From Vanrija pseudolonga (lineage: Eukaryota > Basidiomycota > Tremellomycetes > Trichosporonales > Trichosporonaceae), in NCBI RefSeq assembly GCF_020906515.1, contig NC_085852.1, positions 3,038,001 through 3,102,000 on the forward strand: a DNA stretch of 64,000 nt, in the 5' to 3' direction. The translations under genes and the position numbers were made by a program. Below the pieces are notes generated by a model. The model was not told the DNA's origin, searched no databases, and saw only the letters and a list, made by a program, of their open reading frames with translations. Positions 1 to 11,211 of this stretch are shown here, one piece after another; the stretch's first letter is position 1, and every line of letters starts with the position of its first letter.

Positions 1-2632
1 GCCTGCTGCTCAGCGTCGGACATGGTGATGATGAATGTGAGGTGTGAAGAGTGAGCACCGGACACAGCGTCAGTGATAATGTGCAAGTTATCAGTGTGAC
101 GAGCAGCCGGCCAGCCGGCCAGCCCGGTTCGACTGGCGGATCTACCCGACGGGCGAGACTGCACGTGAGTGAGTGTCATGGGGGCCAAGTCAACCAAGTC
201 TTGTCTCGCTCGCTTGCTAAACGGGCCCTCGAGTTAAGAGCTCGTTTGAGCCCCCGTTTCAAGCTCGACTTGGGGGCTAGTTAGGGCGACTCAGACGACA
301 CTGGCGAGGAATGGAAGCCGTGACTCGACGTCGTGGCGGAGTTGGCGGGATACATGAGACGAGGTTTGGGGAGTTGGCTGATTTCAGTGGCAGCTGCCTG
401 TTGCAGCTATAGCGAACTAGCAGCGAGGTCGTGCGGCGCTAACAAAGAGCCGCGTCGCGTGGCGTGGGCGTGCATGTGAGTAGGCCATGCCGCCAGCATG
501 CAAAGCATGACAGCAGCAGCAGCAAGATCGCGAGATCCAAAGATATCAAACACGCGACCCTTCCGGACAAGGCGGATGACGACCACTTTAGCGTGCCGGC
601 AATGTAACCCCCACCGGCAATGTAGCACTTACGGCTCTCGACATCACATCACCTCGATCTTTGATCAAAGTTGCCCCACATCTGCCAACTTGCGGTAACC
701 GTAAGGCGCTTTTCAGCGCTTGGAACATCATTCCGAGACGGTAGTGCATGGATAGCGTGTGTTGGACACACGAGACAGTGCGGGGGAGGTGCGAGCATGT
801 CTCAGAGAACTGGGCATGGCACTGAGCGTGATGCTCCTGCCTGCTGCCACTGCCACTGCTGCTGCCGCTGCGGTTGTTGTTGTCGAGGTCGTTGTCGATG
901 TCGATGCCGATCTCCTTGCCGCAGTCACCTTCGTCATCGACGCAATGTCTTCATGCACCCGCCATATTGATACGGCATCTTGACAACGAGAACGAGAAGA
1001 GGCCCATCGCCGAGGTGCCTTTTTTCTTGCTCATCTATCCCGAGATCATCACATCGAGCAGTTGAGCCAGATCGCGCTCGCTCAGAGAGCCACTCGTACA
1101 CAACCAACTCATCTACCCCATGGAGGCTCCACGATTCAAACGAGCGTTACGGGCTTTGCACTCGAAAGAGGCGGCACGAAACACGTTCCAAGGCACTGCT
1201 CGGTCCTTGACGGTATTGGGTGCGTGATTATCCGTGATAACAAAGTCGGAGATCAGCTCGTTCTAAGAGATTCTGTTCGGGCGCATCTAGACAAGCGACA
1301 GGTGGAATCAACGTTGCCGCCGACGTCAGAGTCGCACGCAGAGTCGCACGACGGCACGCGTGGGGCCTCGTCTCGTCTGGTGGTTCGGTTCGTTTGGCTC
1401 GTCTTGTCTGGTCCTCGCCTGTCTCGCGCCGCGGCACGGTAGCACGGCGCGGCAGGGGCGCGCGTGTTCGCGATCCCAACTACATACTCCACCGGATTCT
1501 CCGGCAGTGCAGGTGACTGCCCCCACACCCGCAGGTCCTCTGCCCGCCGAGTGGGTGCGCGCAGCAGCGCTCTTCATTCTCCCTGCGGAGATGACAGTGC
1601 CTTAAAGTGGTGCCGAGCAGGTTCTGTTTTGGGTAACGGCGGTATGTCATATGTATAAAGTGACAGACCTCGTTTGCCCGAGGCAAATCCACTGATGGAA
1701 CACGAACCGGCTCAGGGAGCCCTCGCGGAGCAAGCAGACTAAAGTAATAATAGGCTAGTTGTCTTGGGGTGCGTGCGTGCGTGCGTGCAGCGACGGACGA
1801 GGACCACGGAGCGAGCAGTGTACGCGAGGTGGAGGAGCAGCACAAGTTGGTGCCTAGCTGCGCAGCACCACCACCACCACCACCACCACCACCTGTGTTG
1901 TTGTGCAGCTGAATGATCGGGACGCTTTCCGATTAAGCCATGGAGGTATGGAGGTATGGATGCCCACTCCGCGCCGCCGCCGCTGCCTGCCGCCTCGTCC
2001 AAGTCCCTGCCGCCACTTGCGTCGTGTTGCCTGGGGCTGCCCCCGCAAAGTCTCACTGCTCTCTCTCTGTCGTGGCGCCTTGCCCACCCTCGGCCTCGTA
2101 AAAGGGTTGCGTGGGACCCCAATCATCGTCACACGTCACCACTGGGTGAGAGAGGGGGTGAGGTGAGGGCGGCCCTTGTGCTCGCCTCCGTCCTTGATCA
2201 CCTGGGCCCACCCAACCTGGGCTGGTTACCCCGCAAAAGGCGCTAACCAGAATCCAGCTTGACGGCCCATCGCGCCAGCAGCCAGCAGCCAGCAGCCAGC
2301 AGCCAGCAGCCAGCAGCCAACAGAGCAGAGCAGCAGCTGCACCTCCATCCAACCAACGCCTTGCTCAATCTCATACATCAATCCTCTTTGTCGGCCTTGC
2401 ACCCAGACAGAAGCCCCTCCCCGCTCCACTTCCACCTCCTCCCGTTTCTTCACCCTCTCAAGTTTTATTTATTCAAGTTGGACAACTCGATACCGGTGCC
2501 CACTCCCCCCACCGCCTCGACACCCACTTTGCCGCTCGCAACCCTTCACCCCCCAATACACCAGTCACCATTACCTCCACAATTTCCTCTGTCCCTCCGT
2601 ACCACCCCACCTGGGCCGCCGGTGCGACTGGC
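1..2632. other. Gene-free left flank with simple repeats
   Basis: I see no convincing gene in this stretch. Open frames are short, exist on both strands at once and have no recognisable domains. It contains a degenerate GCT/GCC/GTC trinucleotide tract near 838-930, a GTGC tract near 1770-1788, a CAC run at 1866-1892 and a heptamer array at 2275-2325. The last 250 bases are pyrimidine-rich, as expected of a 5' leader or promoter of the regulator that follows. A distal exon of a gene left of the window cannot be excluded. Confidence 0.5.
2275..2325. repeat. CCAGCAG heptamer tandem array
   Basis: Six exact head-to-tail copies of CCAGCAG (2275-2316) are followed by one imperfect copy (CCAACAG) and CAG-rich sequence. 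The array lies about 310 bases upstream of the predicted start codon of the Zn2Cys6 regulator, so it is probably in its promoter or 5' leader. Confidence 0.85.
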
Positions 2633-5576
2633 ATGAGAGACATGAACATCATCATACCATCTTTCCTCCCAGGTACGAGTGAGTACTACTGATCGGCGGC
2701 GGCGACGACGCATGATCGAGAGGGCGGCGGGGAAAAAAGCGACTAACTCGCCGCAGCACAAACCAGCCCGACCAAGGCGACCTCGGGCATCTCAAACGGC
2801 CAGCGGCAGCGAGCATCAACGGCGTGCCTTCAGTGTCGCCGTCTGAAATCGCGCTGCAAGCGTGGGCCTGACCCCACCAAGCCGTGCGAGCGCTGCACGT
2901 CGCTGGGCACAGAGTGCGAGGTGGTCAAGAGCCGCAGAGGACGCGTCTTGGGTTCCCGCAAGTGGGTATCCGCTCCGTGTCGCCGACGCCGGCGCCGCTG
3001 ACACACATGACAGCAAGCGGACTGGGCTTGAAAAGTCGCTGGCGCACGTTCAGGCGGCGCTCGACAGGATACGTGAGGAGGCGGACCAGTTCAAGACAAC
3101 GGGAGCGCCAAATCTACCTGGTGGCCCTGAGACAAAGCCAGCCCCGCCGCCTCCGGCGGTCATGCCCAACCTCGCCGGCCTCAAACGACGTCACTCGGAG
3201 AGCGAAATTGACGACGAGGGCGACGACGACGAGGGGAACAGTTCACCGGAGAGCAGCAAGCGCCAGATGCTGTGAGTGTGCTGCTGGCTGAGAGTGATAG
3301 ATCATCGCTTGCCGCGCCGTGGCTGACGCAATTCATCAGTGAGGGTGACCAGGCCATGGAGGGCGACTATGATGGCATTGACGACGCGCCTGTGCTTGCA
3401 GTCGACGAGCTCCCGCTCGAGTCGACGAGGCCATCCCCCGAACCCGAGCTGCCAAAGAAGGAGGAAACCGACCACCCCCTCGGGCTTCTCTCAAACGTCG
3501 GTAGCAGTGCCCTGCGCCTGAGTGTGGGCACACTTCCCGAAACCCCTTCGTTCCAGATTACACCTGATAGCGGCATCGATTTCGCCAGCAGCACCGGTGT
3601 GCCCACTGATGGGCAGCGTCAAGTGCTGCCTGGTTGGACCCGCGCGCAGCTGCAGCGAGCCGCAAACACCAGGAGCGCCTACTTCCGCCACCGGCCCGGA
3701 GCCGTCAAGCGCGACGTCTCACCCCTCCTCGACCCCATCACGCGCCGCTTCGTGACCGAGGAGCGCGCCGAGTGGCTCCTGCAGCAGTGGCACGTCCACT
3801 GGGAGCCGCAGATGGGCTCGCTCGACCCCAAGATCTACACCCTCGCAGCGATGCGGTCGCGCTCCGCGCTCCTCACGACATCCGTCCTGGCTACTGTGGC
3901 CATGATGACCGAGTTCCCCGGCTCCAGGGAGCTCGCCCTCGTGCTGTACAAGCACGCGCAGAGCCTGGTCGTGACCATTGTGTCGCGAAACGCCAAATCC
4001 ACCGAGATTGTCAAGGCCCTCATGATCCTCTCGCTCTTCCCCCGCTGCCCCGAGCGTCTGGTCGACGACCGCGCCCGCACCCTCATCTCGTTTGCTGTCA
4101 ACATGGCCCTCGATCTTGGCCTCAATCGGGAGCGACCATGCCACGAGCAGGACGAGATTTCTCAGCGCTGGCACAGGGACAAGCTTCGTGCATGGTATGC
4201 TGTGATTATCCAAGACCGCTCCATGGCGGCATTCTCGGGCAAGCCGACCATGATCAAAACAGACGTCGATATGGCAGAGATGATGCGCTGGCTCGACAGC
4301 CCGTATGCCAGCCAAACCGACCGCATGCTCATTGGCTACATCGAGCTACGCTTGATCGAGGTGAGTTTAAACGGCCCACCATGGAATGAATTGAGTGGAG
4401 CGGTCACCTGACATTCCACAGCGGGATGCCCGCGAGAGACTTGCAAAGGCCACGCGACCCTACATGGTCGACAGCATTAGGCTCAGCGCAGAGGTCATGC
4501 TTGACGGTTGGGTGCGCACATGGGTCACCCCCCAGATGATGGCAGAAAGTGAGTGGCGCGCGCAGGTGACACACCACCGAGTGCAGAGATACTGACATGG
4601 GCCCAGCGCCTCTATCTGGCAACGCCATGCGCTTCCTTGCCCACCACGTCCACCTGCTCATCACGACGGCCTCTGATGCACCCAAGTCGGAACTGCTGGA
4701 AATCGCCCGCTCCTCGATCGAGTTCACATATGCTGAGATTGGCCCTGAGCTGCGTTACATCTGCCGCACAATCATTGGCATGATTACCTGGTCAGCTGTG
4801 CTTTTGATGAGGGTACGTAACACTTGTTGCCCATGATGTCAGTGGCACTTCAGGCTGACGTCGGACAGCTTGCACCCGAGGAGAACTCGAACCTCGTACG
4901 CGACCTCGCACTGTTGATGGCACCATATGGCGACGGGCGATTCGAAACCTATCCCCAGTTCTACGGCTCGTTCCTGCTGAGCCTCGTGTTTGACACGCCG
5001 GCCCTGTCACCAACATCGACAACGTTCAGCGCACCGGCTTCGGCCCGCCCCAGCATTGCCCGCCAGCCCGGATACACCATGAGCCACCCATACGACCCCA
5101 ACGGGCACGACGCCAAGCACCCCGAGGGCATGGCCATGCCTATGGGTATGCCGCCCGGGTCAGCACCGGGCATGCCAATGCCTATGGGCGTCGACACATC
5201 ACCCATGACCACCTCGTCGGGCCACATGGTGACCCGCCCCTCAAGTGGGCAGGCGCCGATGTGGGGCGAGGTGGGCGGCGACACGCTGCAGCTGCAGATG
5301 CTGCTCGGGTTGGAGAACTCTACGGGGATCGAGCTCCCATGGGACGTGCCACCGCACGCCAACACGACCAGCGATACCGGTGTGGTCGTGAGCCCACCGC
5401 TCGAGTGGCTGTTCAACGACGCCGGTGGCGTGCAAAACGGCATGGACGGCTCGCACATGCCGTCTGGGCCGATGGGCACAGACGAGGTGCTTTGGGGCTA
5501 CGGCCTCGAGTGGGGAGGCAACCGTGTCGGCGCCGAACAGGAAGGATGGCCCGGGCCTGGTGCGCAGGGATATTAA
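2633..5576 (+). CDS. Zn(II)2Cys6 fungal transcription factor
   Basis: Nuclear DNA-binding regulator, about 854 aa in seven exons: 2633-2672, 2757-2961, 3014-3271, 3340-4360, 4422-4548, 4607-4812 and 4869-5576. The binuclear zinc cluster starts at codon 2825 with spacing C-x2-C-x6-C-x9-C-x2-C-x6-C, followed by a basic linker and a possible short coiled coil (LEKSLAHVQAALDRI). The middle part, with the stretch DDRARTLISFAVNMALDLGL, fits the fungal-specific transcription factor domain (Fungal_trans, PF04082). A short acidic tract with PKRR-like basic residues precedes it, and the C-terminus is rich in Met, Gly and Pro, possibly an activation region. The start is the least certain part: exon 1 adds only 13 residues and its join restores frame, but an alternative 5' exon is possible. 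The target genes cannot be read from sequence; the neighbouring dehydrogenase genes are candidates by position only. Confidence 0.85.
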
Positions 5577-6706
5577 AAGAAGAGCAGCAGCTGTTTCCTC
5601 TAGCGACTTGACGACGACGACGACAATGACTCATTGTATCAGTAATACGAAGCCAGGTTATGATGTAACGACTAGTGATCTATTCCTTGCACTTCGTGCA
5701 TGGAAACGAGGGATGGCAGGCGGTGATGCCTCCGCCCCAAAGCATTGTGCTGCTCGCTCGTGGGGAATGGCGCGTGGGAGCATTTTGCGTGCTTGCTCGA
5801 GATAACACTGCCGGCGGCAGCGGTGGTGGCCAGGCCCTCGTAAACCCCGCTGCGGCGACCATGAATAACTCATGGAATGCGTGGGGTGCGCTCGCAACAA
5901 CGTGGGCGTGAGAGACGTGACGCGCGCAAGCATCAAGCCAGAGATTGCCGCGGTGTCGGTGTGTGCAGGTATGCGCCAGGCAGGCGAGTGAGCCTGCCTG
6001 CCCGCCTGCCCGATGTTTGCCATGAGGATACGCGCTTAGTAGCGGGACGTGGGGGGTGAGCCTGCCTGCCTTCCTGCCTCCCAGGCGCGCTGGCTCGGGA
6101 GGAGACGGCACGCATGCGGGAGGTGCGAGCCCTCCCGACGACTCTGACTCTGGCGCATGCATCGACCGACCCGTGTATGGCAGCAGCCCAAGCAAGCAAG
6201 GCATGCAAGCCGACTCCCTCCTCCCTCTGTCGACTCGTTCTCGGCTGGTCGCCTCAGGGACGTGCCGAAGTTCACCGCGATTCGTTGGGGTTATTGCTTC
6301 CATCTATTGACGATATCAGCAGTCTTTCTTTGGGGCAGGCGAGTGTTTTTTCCTGGCGCGTCGTGCTGGAGCTGGCAGGCTGGAAGCAGGCATGAGTCGA
6401 TGGTGGATGCTGTGGCGTCGGTATCGCGCCATGCATGCGCGCGGGGGTGGAGGGACACGGCGTGAGATAACCTCGTCGCTGCTCGCTGGGGAAGTATAAG
6501 AGGCTTGCTCGGCGCTCATTCTACTCCCCAGCCTCTGGTTCTGTTGTACTCTACTATTACACTCTAATCGCGCGCAAGCGTTGTCCCGGTCTGCCTCTTC
6601 TGTCCTCTAGCCCGCTCTACCTGCCTTCTTGTCTTCTCCAAGCCAAACTCCTCCCTCCTCGCGGCCACTACCCCCAACCTCACGCACCCACCCCCCACCA
6701 CACACC
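5577..6706. other. Intergenic region, no gene seen
   Basis: This 1.1-kb stretch has only short overlapping frames. It contains CCTGC-type repeats near 5990-6085. A TATAAG box at 6495-6500 is followed by a pyrimidine-rich leader and probably serves the small gene starting at 6707. Confidence 0.5.
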
Positions 6707-7016
6707 ATGTCCTGGGTCCCCGCCACCGCCCGCGAGACCGCGCGCATCAGCCAGCAGCTCAAGCTGATCCGCGCGTTCAACGACGGCGCACGCAGCGTGC
6801 AGGCGCAGGTGCCCCGTGTGCCGCCTGCCCCCCGCCCTGCGCCCGTCGCGGCCGTCAAGCCCGAGGCCGAGGAGATCAAGAAGCCAGGCGACAAGTCGCC
6901 CTGGACGTTCATGCCTGCGCCGCCGCAGGCGCCGTTTGAGGGCGCCGACGCCGTGCGCCGGCCTTGTGAGTAGCTCGCTCGAGGATTAATTCGAGCCAGT
7001 CTGACACGGAACAGGA
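6707..7016 (+). CDS. Small protein of unknown function, about 86 aa
   Basis: The ATG at 6707 opens a frame beginning MSWVPATARETARISQQLKL, rich in Ala and Pro, with a short amphipathic N-terminal helix and no recognised domain. A good intron (donor 6966, CTGAC branch, acceptor 7014) would splice CCT-T to GA and end the protein as ARRP-stop; without splicing the frame ends three codons later at 6973, so the product is nearly the same either way. A TATAAG at 6495 and a CT-rich leader lie upstream. The codon bias is GC3-rich like its neighbours. Function not recognised; it may belong to the rapidly evolving small-protein class typical of these yeasts. Confidence 0.5.
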
Positions 7017-7436
7017 GCGCGTGTGCGACGTCATGCACAGAGAGAAGTCCAGGATAGATACAAGAAACGAACACTGCTAGATTAGAGATAGATGCAATCT
7101 TCGGGCCGACTGGGATGAGTTTGTCCGACGATAAGTGTGTCAGGGAGGAGGAGGTGGGTGTGGTGGTGCAAGTCGAATGGTGCATGCAGCCCACGTGGAG
7201 AGGAGCAAAGCAAAGCAGCGCGGAAGGTCGAGCCAGGAGTCGCCGCCGTCTCGCACATCGGAACAAGGCTCGGGGCCAATCAACCCCACCCCGCCACCTC
7301 TGTTCCGATGCTCTCCCGACTGCTGTGCCACTGTCCGTGCGTCCATGCACTGCACTCGTCCCGTCGTCATGCATGTGAAGAGGAGCAGGTAGTGGCCCAC
7401 AGGTGACGCGATGTTGGGATGCCTGGCACAGCGTGG

Positions 7437-7444
7437 TATATATG
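7437..7444 (+). promoter_or_regulatory. TATA box (TATATATG)
   Basis: TATATATG lies about 90 bases upstream of the ATG pair at 7532 and 7535 of the repeat-containing small gene. Confidence 0.4.
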
Positions 7445-7531
7445 CAAGCGGGGATGGAGCATGACGTGCACCTCCCACCTACAGACGTACAACGACCGGC
7501 GTGCCACCAACCACCAGCGAGTACGCGAGCC

Positions 7532-8113
7532 ATGATGCGCCCCGTCCGCCCCGCCCTCACGCTCACGCTCTCCCCCCTTCGTCAGATCCACCGCGACGCG
7601 ACGCGCACCAGCGCCGCCCAGCCCCCCGCCCCAGCGCGCCAGCAGGGCAGCGAGGACGCCGTGCCACCCACCGATCCCGCCGTGCTCTCCGCCTTGGAGA
7701 CAACACGCATCGCGCACCGCGGCTCGCGCGCCCCGCCGCGCCTGCAAGCCGTCCACCTCAACCGGCCCGACGCCGGGCCCTCCACGAGCGCAGCGCCCGA
7801 CCCGGCTGTGCTCTCCGCGCTCGAGACGACGCGGGTCGCGTAGCGCGGCGCGCGTACGCCCCCGCGACTGCAGGCTGTCCACCTCCACCGGCCGCCGTCG
7901 CCCGAGGAGGCCAAGGTGGGCGGCAGCGTCGAGGTGCAGCGTATGCGCCGCGCGCCTGCTCATACAGCGCGCCTCCAGGCCATCCACTTGCGCGAGAAGG
8001 AGGGCAGCGACCTGCGCACGCGGCAGCTGGCGCCTGGGGCCGGCGACCGCGGGGAGGAGGCGAAGCCTGCTGGGTTAAGGAGGGGGCTGTTCTCGTGGTT
8101 AAGTAGGTCGTAG
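7532..8113 (+). pseudogene. Internally repetitive small gene with an in-frame stop
   Basis: From ATG 7532 one frame stays open to 7843, is interrupted by a single TAG at 7841-7843, and continues to TAG 8111-8113, 194 codons in all. The frame carries three imperfect repeats: ETTRIAHRG followed by PPRLQAVHLNRP; ETTRVA, the stop, then RGAR and PPRLQAVHLHRP; and a more diverged copy ending ARLQAIHLREK. The stop replaces the His (CAC) of the first repeat. It ends with a basic-hydrophobic tail (GLFSWLSR). Either the gene is dead, or it makes a protein truncated after 103 codons, or a 36-nt intron ending at the TAG removes the stop; that intron would have a poor donor (GTGCTC) and no CTNAC branch, so I favour a broken gene or a base error. 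Family not recognised. Confidence 0.4.
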
Positions 8114-8814
8114 TCGCCGGACCGGACCAGGTCATTGCGAACGACACCAAGCCGCGCTACGGCCGAGATATCAGCGCACGCGACGACAGCAGCATATCCG
8201 ACTACAACAATCGTTATCACCGGGGTTCGGCAAGACAGACGAGCAAGCAGTTGGCAGTCACGCCACGTACCGAGCTTATCGAGTCCCTATCCAGCAGTGT
8301 ATGCAACCGTGCAACCACGTACGTATGCGGCAGCTGCCTGATGCCTACCTGCCAGCTTCATCTCGGCCAAGCCAAGCCAAGCCAATGCGATATGCAATGC
8401 CCCGCGCATATACCTCGCCGAGCGCGAGCGAGGGCAAGATTGGCCGTGTCGCGACGAACTTGACCTCGTGACCTCACCTCACTCACCACCTCGACAACCA
8501 CCTCCTCACCCTCGGCCGTACGACCACCCGCGCGGATAAGGCCAGCCAGCCAACGCCGAGGTATGCATCGAGCTCGCTGCCGCTGCCGGCCAAACCATCG
8601 TCGAGGTGCCCCAGAGGTACAGAGGCACATGCTTACAGGTACACTCCTCCAGCAGCTGACTGGCTTCCTTCCGGTGGAGGTGGGTCGGCGGGGAATGCTG
8701 TATTGACATACTTAAATGCTGGCTGAATGGCGGCGCTGCCTGTGTGTCCACGGGCAAGTACAAGTACAGAGTACAGCTCAGCTCAGCACCTCGCACACTC
8801 ACATACGCATCATC
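8114..8814. other. Intergenic region, promoter of the alcohol dehydrogenase
   Basis: No gene seen. There is a short GCCAA direct repeat (four copies near 8367-8385). The last 100 bases should hold the promoter and leader of the following dehydrogenase. Confidence 0.5.
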
Positions 8815-10546
8815 ATGACCGTCCACACCGTCCCAGCCACCTGTCGCGCGGCACGCATCGTCAACCCCGGCCCTGATGTGAGTGAGCCGTGTGGTCGGGT
8901 GTGCTCGTCGCGCCCCTTGTCGGCGCCACGTCCGTCGCCGTGTGCAAGACGACTCCAGCGGCGTCCCCTCCTCAGCCCCCACAACCACTCACTCCCCCAG
9001 TTCCAGCTCGTCATCGACGAAGCCTTCCCCACGCCCCAGGCCGGGCCGGGGCAGATCCTCGTCGAGATGAAGGCCTCGGGCGTCTGCCAGTCCGACTTTC
9101 GTGAGTGGGTTGGGTTGGTTCCTGGTGCTAGTTTTGCATACATATCTGCGTCTCCGTCTGCGGCACGAGGTTGCGGCGGTTTGTTTCACTCCGACACGCC
9201 CAACGTCGCACGTCGCAGAGTGCGTCGACTGCCGGCGAAACCTTGATGCCTGCGGGTTGGTTGACCCGGTGTGGCGAGTGCCGCTGCTCCTCATCACGGG
9301 GCACCTGGTGCACGTTGCATGCTTACACCCACCCCCACCCCCACCCCCACACAGACGCGGCCAACGGCGACTGGGGCCACCCGCCCAACGACGGCGTCAC
9401 CTGCATGGGCCACGAGGGCGCCGGCGTCGTCGCGGCCGTCGGCGCCGGCGTGACCGGCTGGAGCGTCGGCGACAAGGCCGGCTGCCCGCCGCTCTACACT
9501 GCGTGCCAGGCGTGCGAGTTCTGTGTCGCTGGAGGTAAGTGTAGCCAGCTAAGGTTGGTAGTGCCGCGCTGCGCGCTGACTACATCCTCGTCATCGTATC
9601 AACCGTATCCGCCCTCACGACCGGCTCTTGCCCCACATTCCCCTCACCTCGTGACTGTCTTTGCCGCGTTTCAACGTAATCTCGTCGCCCCAACAACTTA
9701 ACCTTTCCTCGGCCCAACCTTCTCGCGCCCCATGCTTCAGCCGAATCACTCTGCGCAAAGCGCGAGCTCCTCGCCGTGCACCGCAACGGCACGTTCTGCC
9801 AGTACGTCGCCTTCGACGCCAAGTTTGCCGTGCCGCTGCCCGACAACGTGAGCTACGAGCAGGCCGCGCCCTTCATGTGCTCGGGCGGCACGGCGTTCGC
9901 AGCCCTCAAGGCGGCCGGGCTCAAGGCAGGCAACTACCTCGTTGCCATCGGCAGCGCGGGCGGCGTGGGGCACATGGTCGTGCAGTTCGCCAAGGCGATG
10001 GGGCTGCACGTCATCGCGGTCGATGTCGGTGCGGACAAGGAGGCTGGCACGCTTGCGTGCGGTGCCGAGGCGTACATCAACGTCACGAAGGAGAAGGATC
10101 TCCCGGCCAAGGTCAAGAGCCTCACGGGCGGCCTTGGGGCCCATGGAGTGGGTGTGCCGCGCGGGCGAGCTAACGCCTACAGGTGATCGTCACAGCTGGC
10201 AGTGGCAAGGCATACGAGTCTGCCCCGCCGCTCCTCCGCCCGCTGGGCGTGCTCGTGGCCGTAGGCCTCCGTGAGTGGCTTCGGGAGAGCTCCGCTGAAC
10301 GTACCAGCCGCCGCCGGCACGGCCATCGCCGGCGCCGACCCCGGCCTGGTCTGCTTCTCTGGCCTGACGATCCGCGGCATCCTCATCAACTCGCGCGCCG
10401 ACATGGAAAAGGCGATCAGCTACCTCGAGTCGGGGCAGGTCAAGGAGCATATCCAGGTGTTCCCGTTCGCGCACCTCCCGCAGGCGGTGAGCGACGTCGG
10501 CGCGAGCAGGACGCAGGGGCGCGCAGTGGTCGTGTATGCTCAGTAG
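8815..10546 (+). CDS. Zinc-dependent alcohol dehydrogenase, yeast type
   Basis: Medium-chain NAD(P)-dependent alcohol dehydrogenase, 358 aa, interconverting primary alcohols and aldehydes. Exons: 8815-8877, 9001-9100, 9355-9534, 9741-10147, 10183-10270, 10308-10546. The catalytic zinc Cys is in GVCQSDFH (joined across the second intron), followed by GHEGAG. The structural-zinc lobe has C-x2-C-x2-C-x7-C (CQACEFCVAGAESLC). The Rossmann glycine motif is GSAGGVGH. There is no targeting peptide, so it is probably cytosolic. Introns are strikingly uneven: 123, 254 and 206 nt in the first half, only 35 and 37 nt in the second. It is followed at 11212 by a co-oriented aldehyde dehydrogenase. The exact substrate (ethanol, propanol or a branched alcohol) cannot be read from sequence. 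Confidence 0.92.
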
Positions 10547-11211
10547 GGGGCGGTAGGCGGAGGTGGCCCGCCGCGTCGAGGATCAGTCAGTAGTAGTAGT
10601 CAGAATCTAAATGCAGGCCGTGTCTTGGATCTCGGAGTTGCCGTGCACGATGGCGCTGATAGGGAACAAAGCGAGATAGCGCCGTCGCTCGGCGGAGTCT
10701 CCGGCTCCGCGTCGGACTGTCTGCAAACATCGCGATGAGCGAGCACGACAAGGTAAGCGGTAGGCAATAGGTCATCATGACAGGCCCCCCCATCGTTGGC
10801 ATGTCGCTGTCGGCCGCGGAGACCCCGCGATGTCAGCTGCGTGTAGTGGTGGTATGCTGAAATGCCGAATGCCATTGGCAGACGACTGCCCCTAAGCGGC
10901 CAGGTCGATACCCGATCGGCTAACACCGTGGATGGGTGGGGTGCGGTGGAGGCTCGTCGTCACCACCGAGCGACGCCAAGCGCGCGCTTGCTACCGAGAG
11001 ACACGAGACGTGCATTGCATACATTGGTACAACGCCGAGACGGAGAGCTACAGTAGCTAGACACGAGCGCGACGCACCCGCCCGCCTAGAGAGATTACCT
11101 GATCATCCTATCGGCCAGAGGCGACATACGGCCGAGACGACTCCAACTCTCCCCCTCCCCATCACTTAACTAGTCCTTTGTCATCTCTCTCTCTCTCTCT
11201 TCCTTACGCAA
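10547..11211. other. Intergenic region with CT-rich leader
   Basis: No gene seen. A pyrimidine tract with a (CT)n core at about 11181-11202 lies directly in front of the aldehyde dehydrogenase ATG and is a plausible transcription-start or leader element. Confidence 0.5.

Noticed and set aside
6607-7566. 319-codon minus-strand frame opposite the small gene at 6707
   Set aside because: It shadows the GC3-rich plus-strand gene and has no features of its own.
7808-7843. 36-nt intron removing the stop of the repeat gene
   Set aside because: Donor GTGCTC is unlike others here, no CTNAC branch site is present, and it would delete a conserved repeat half.
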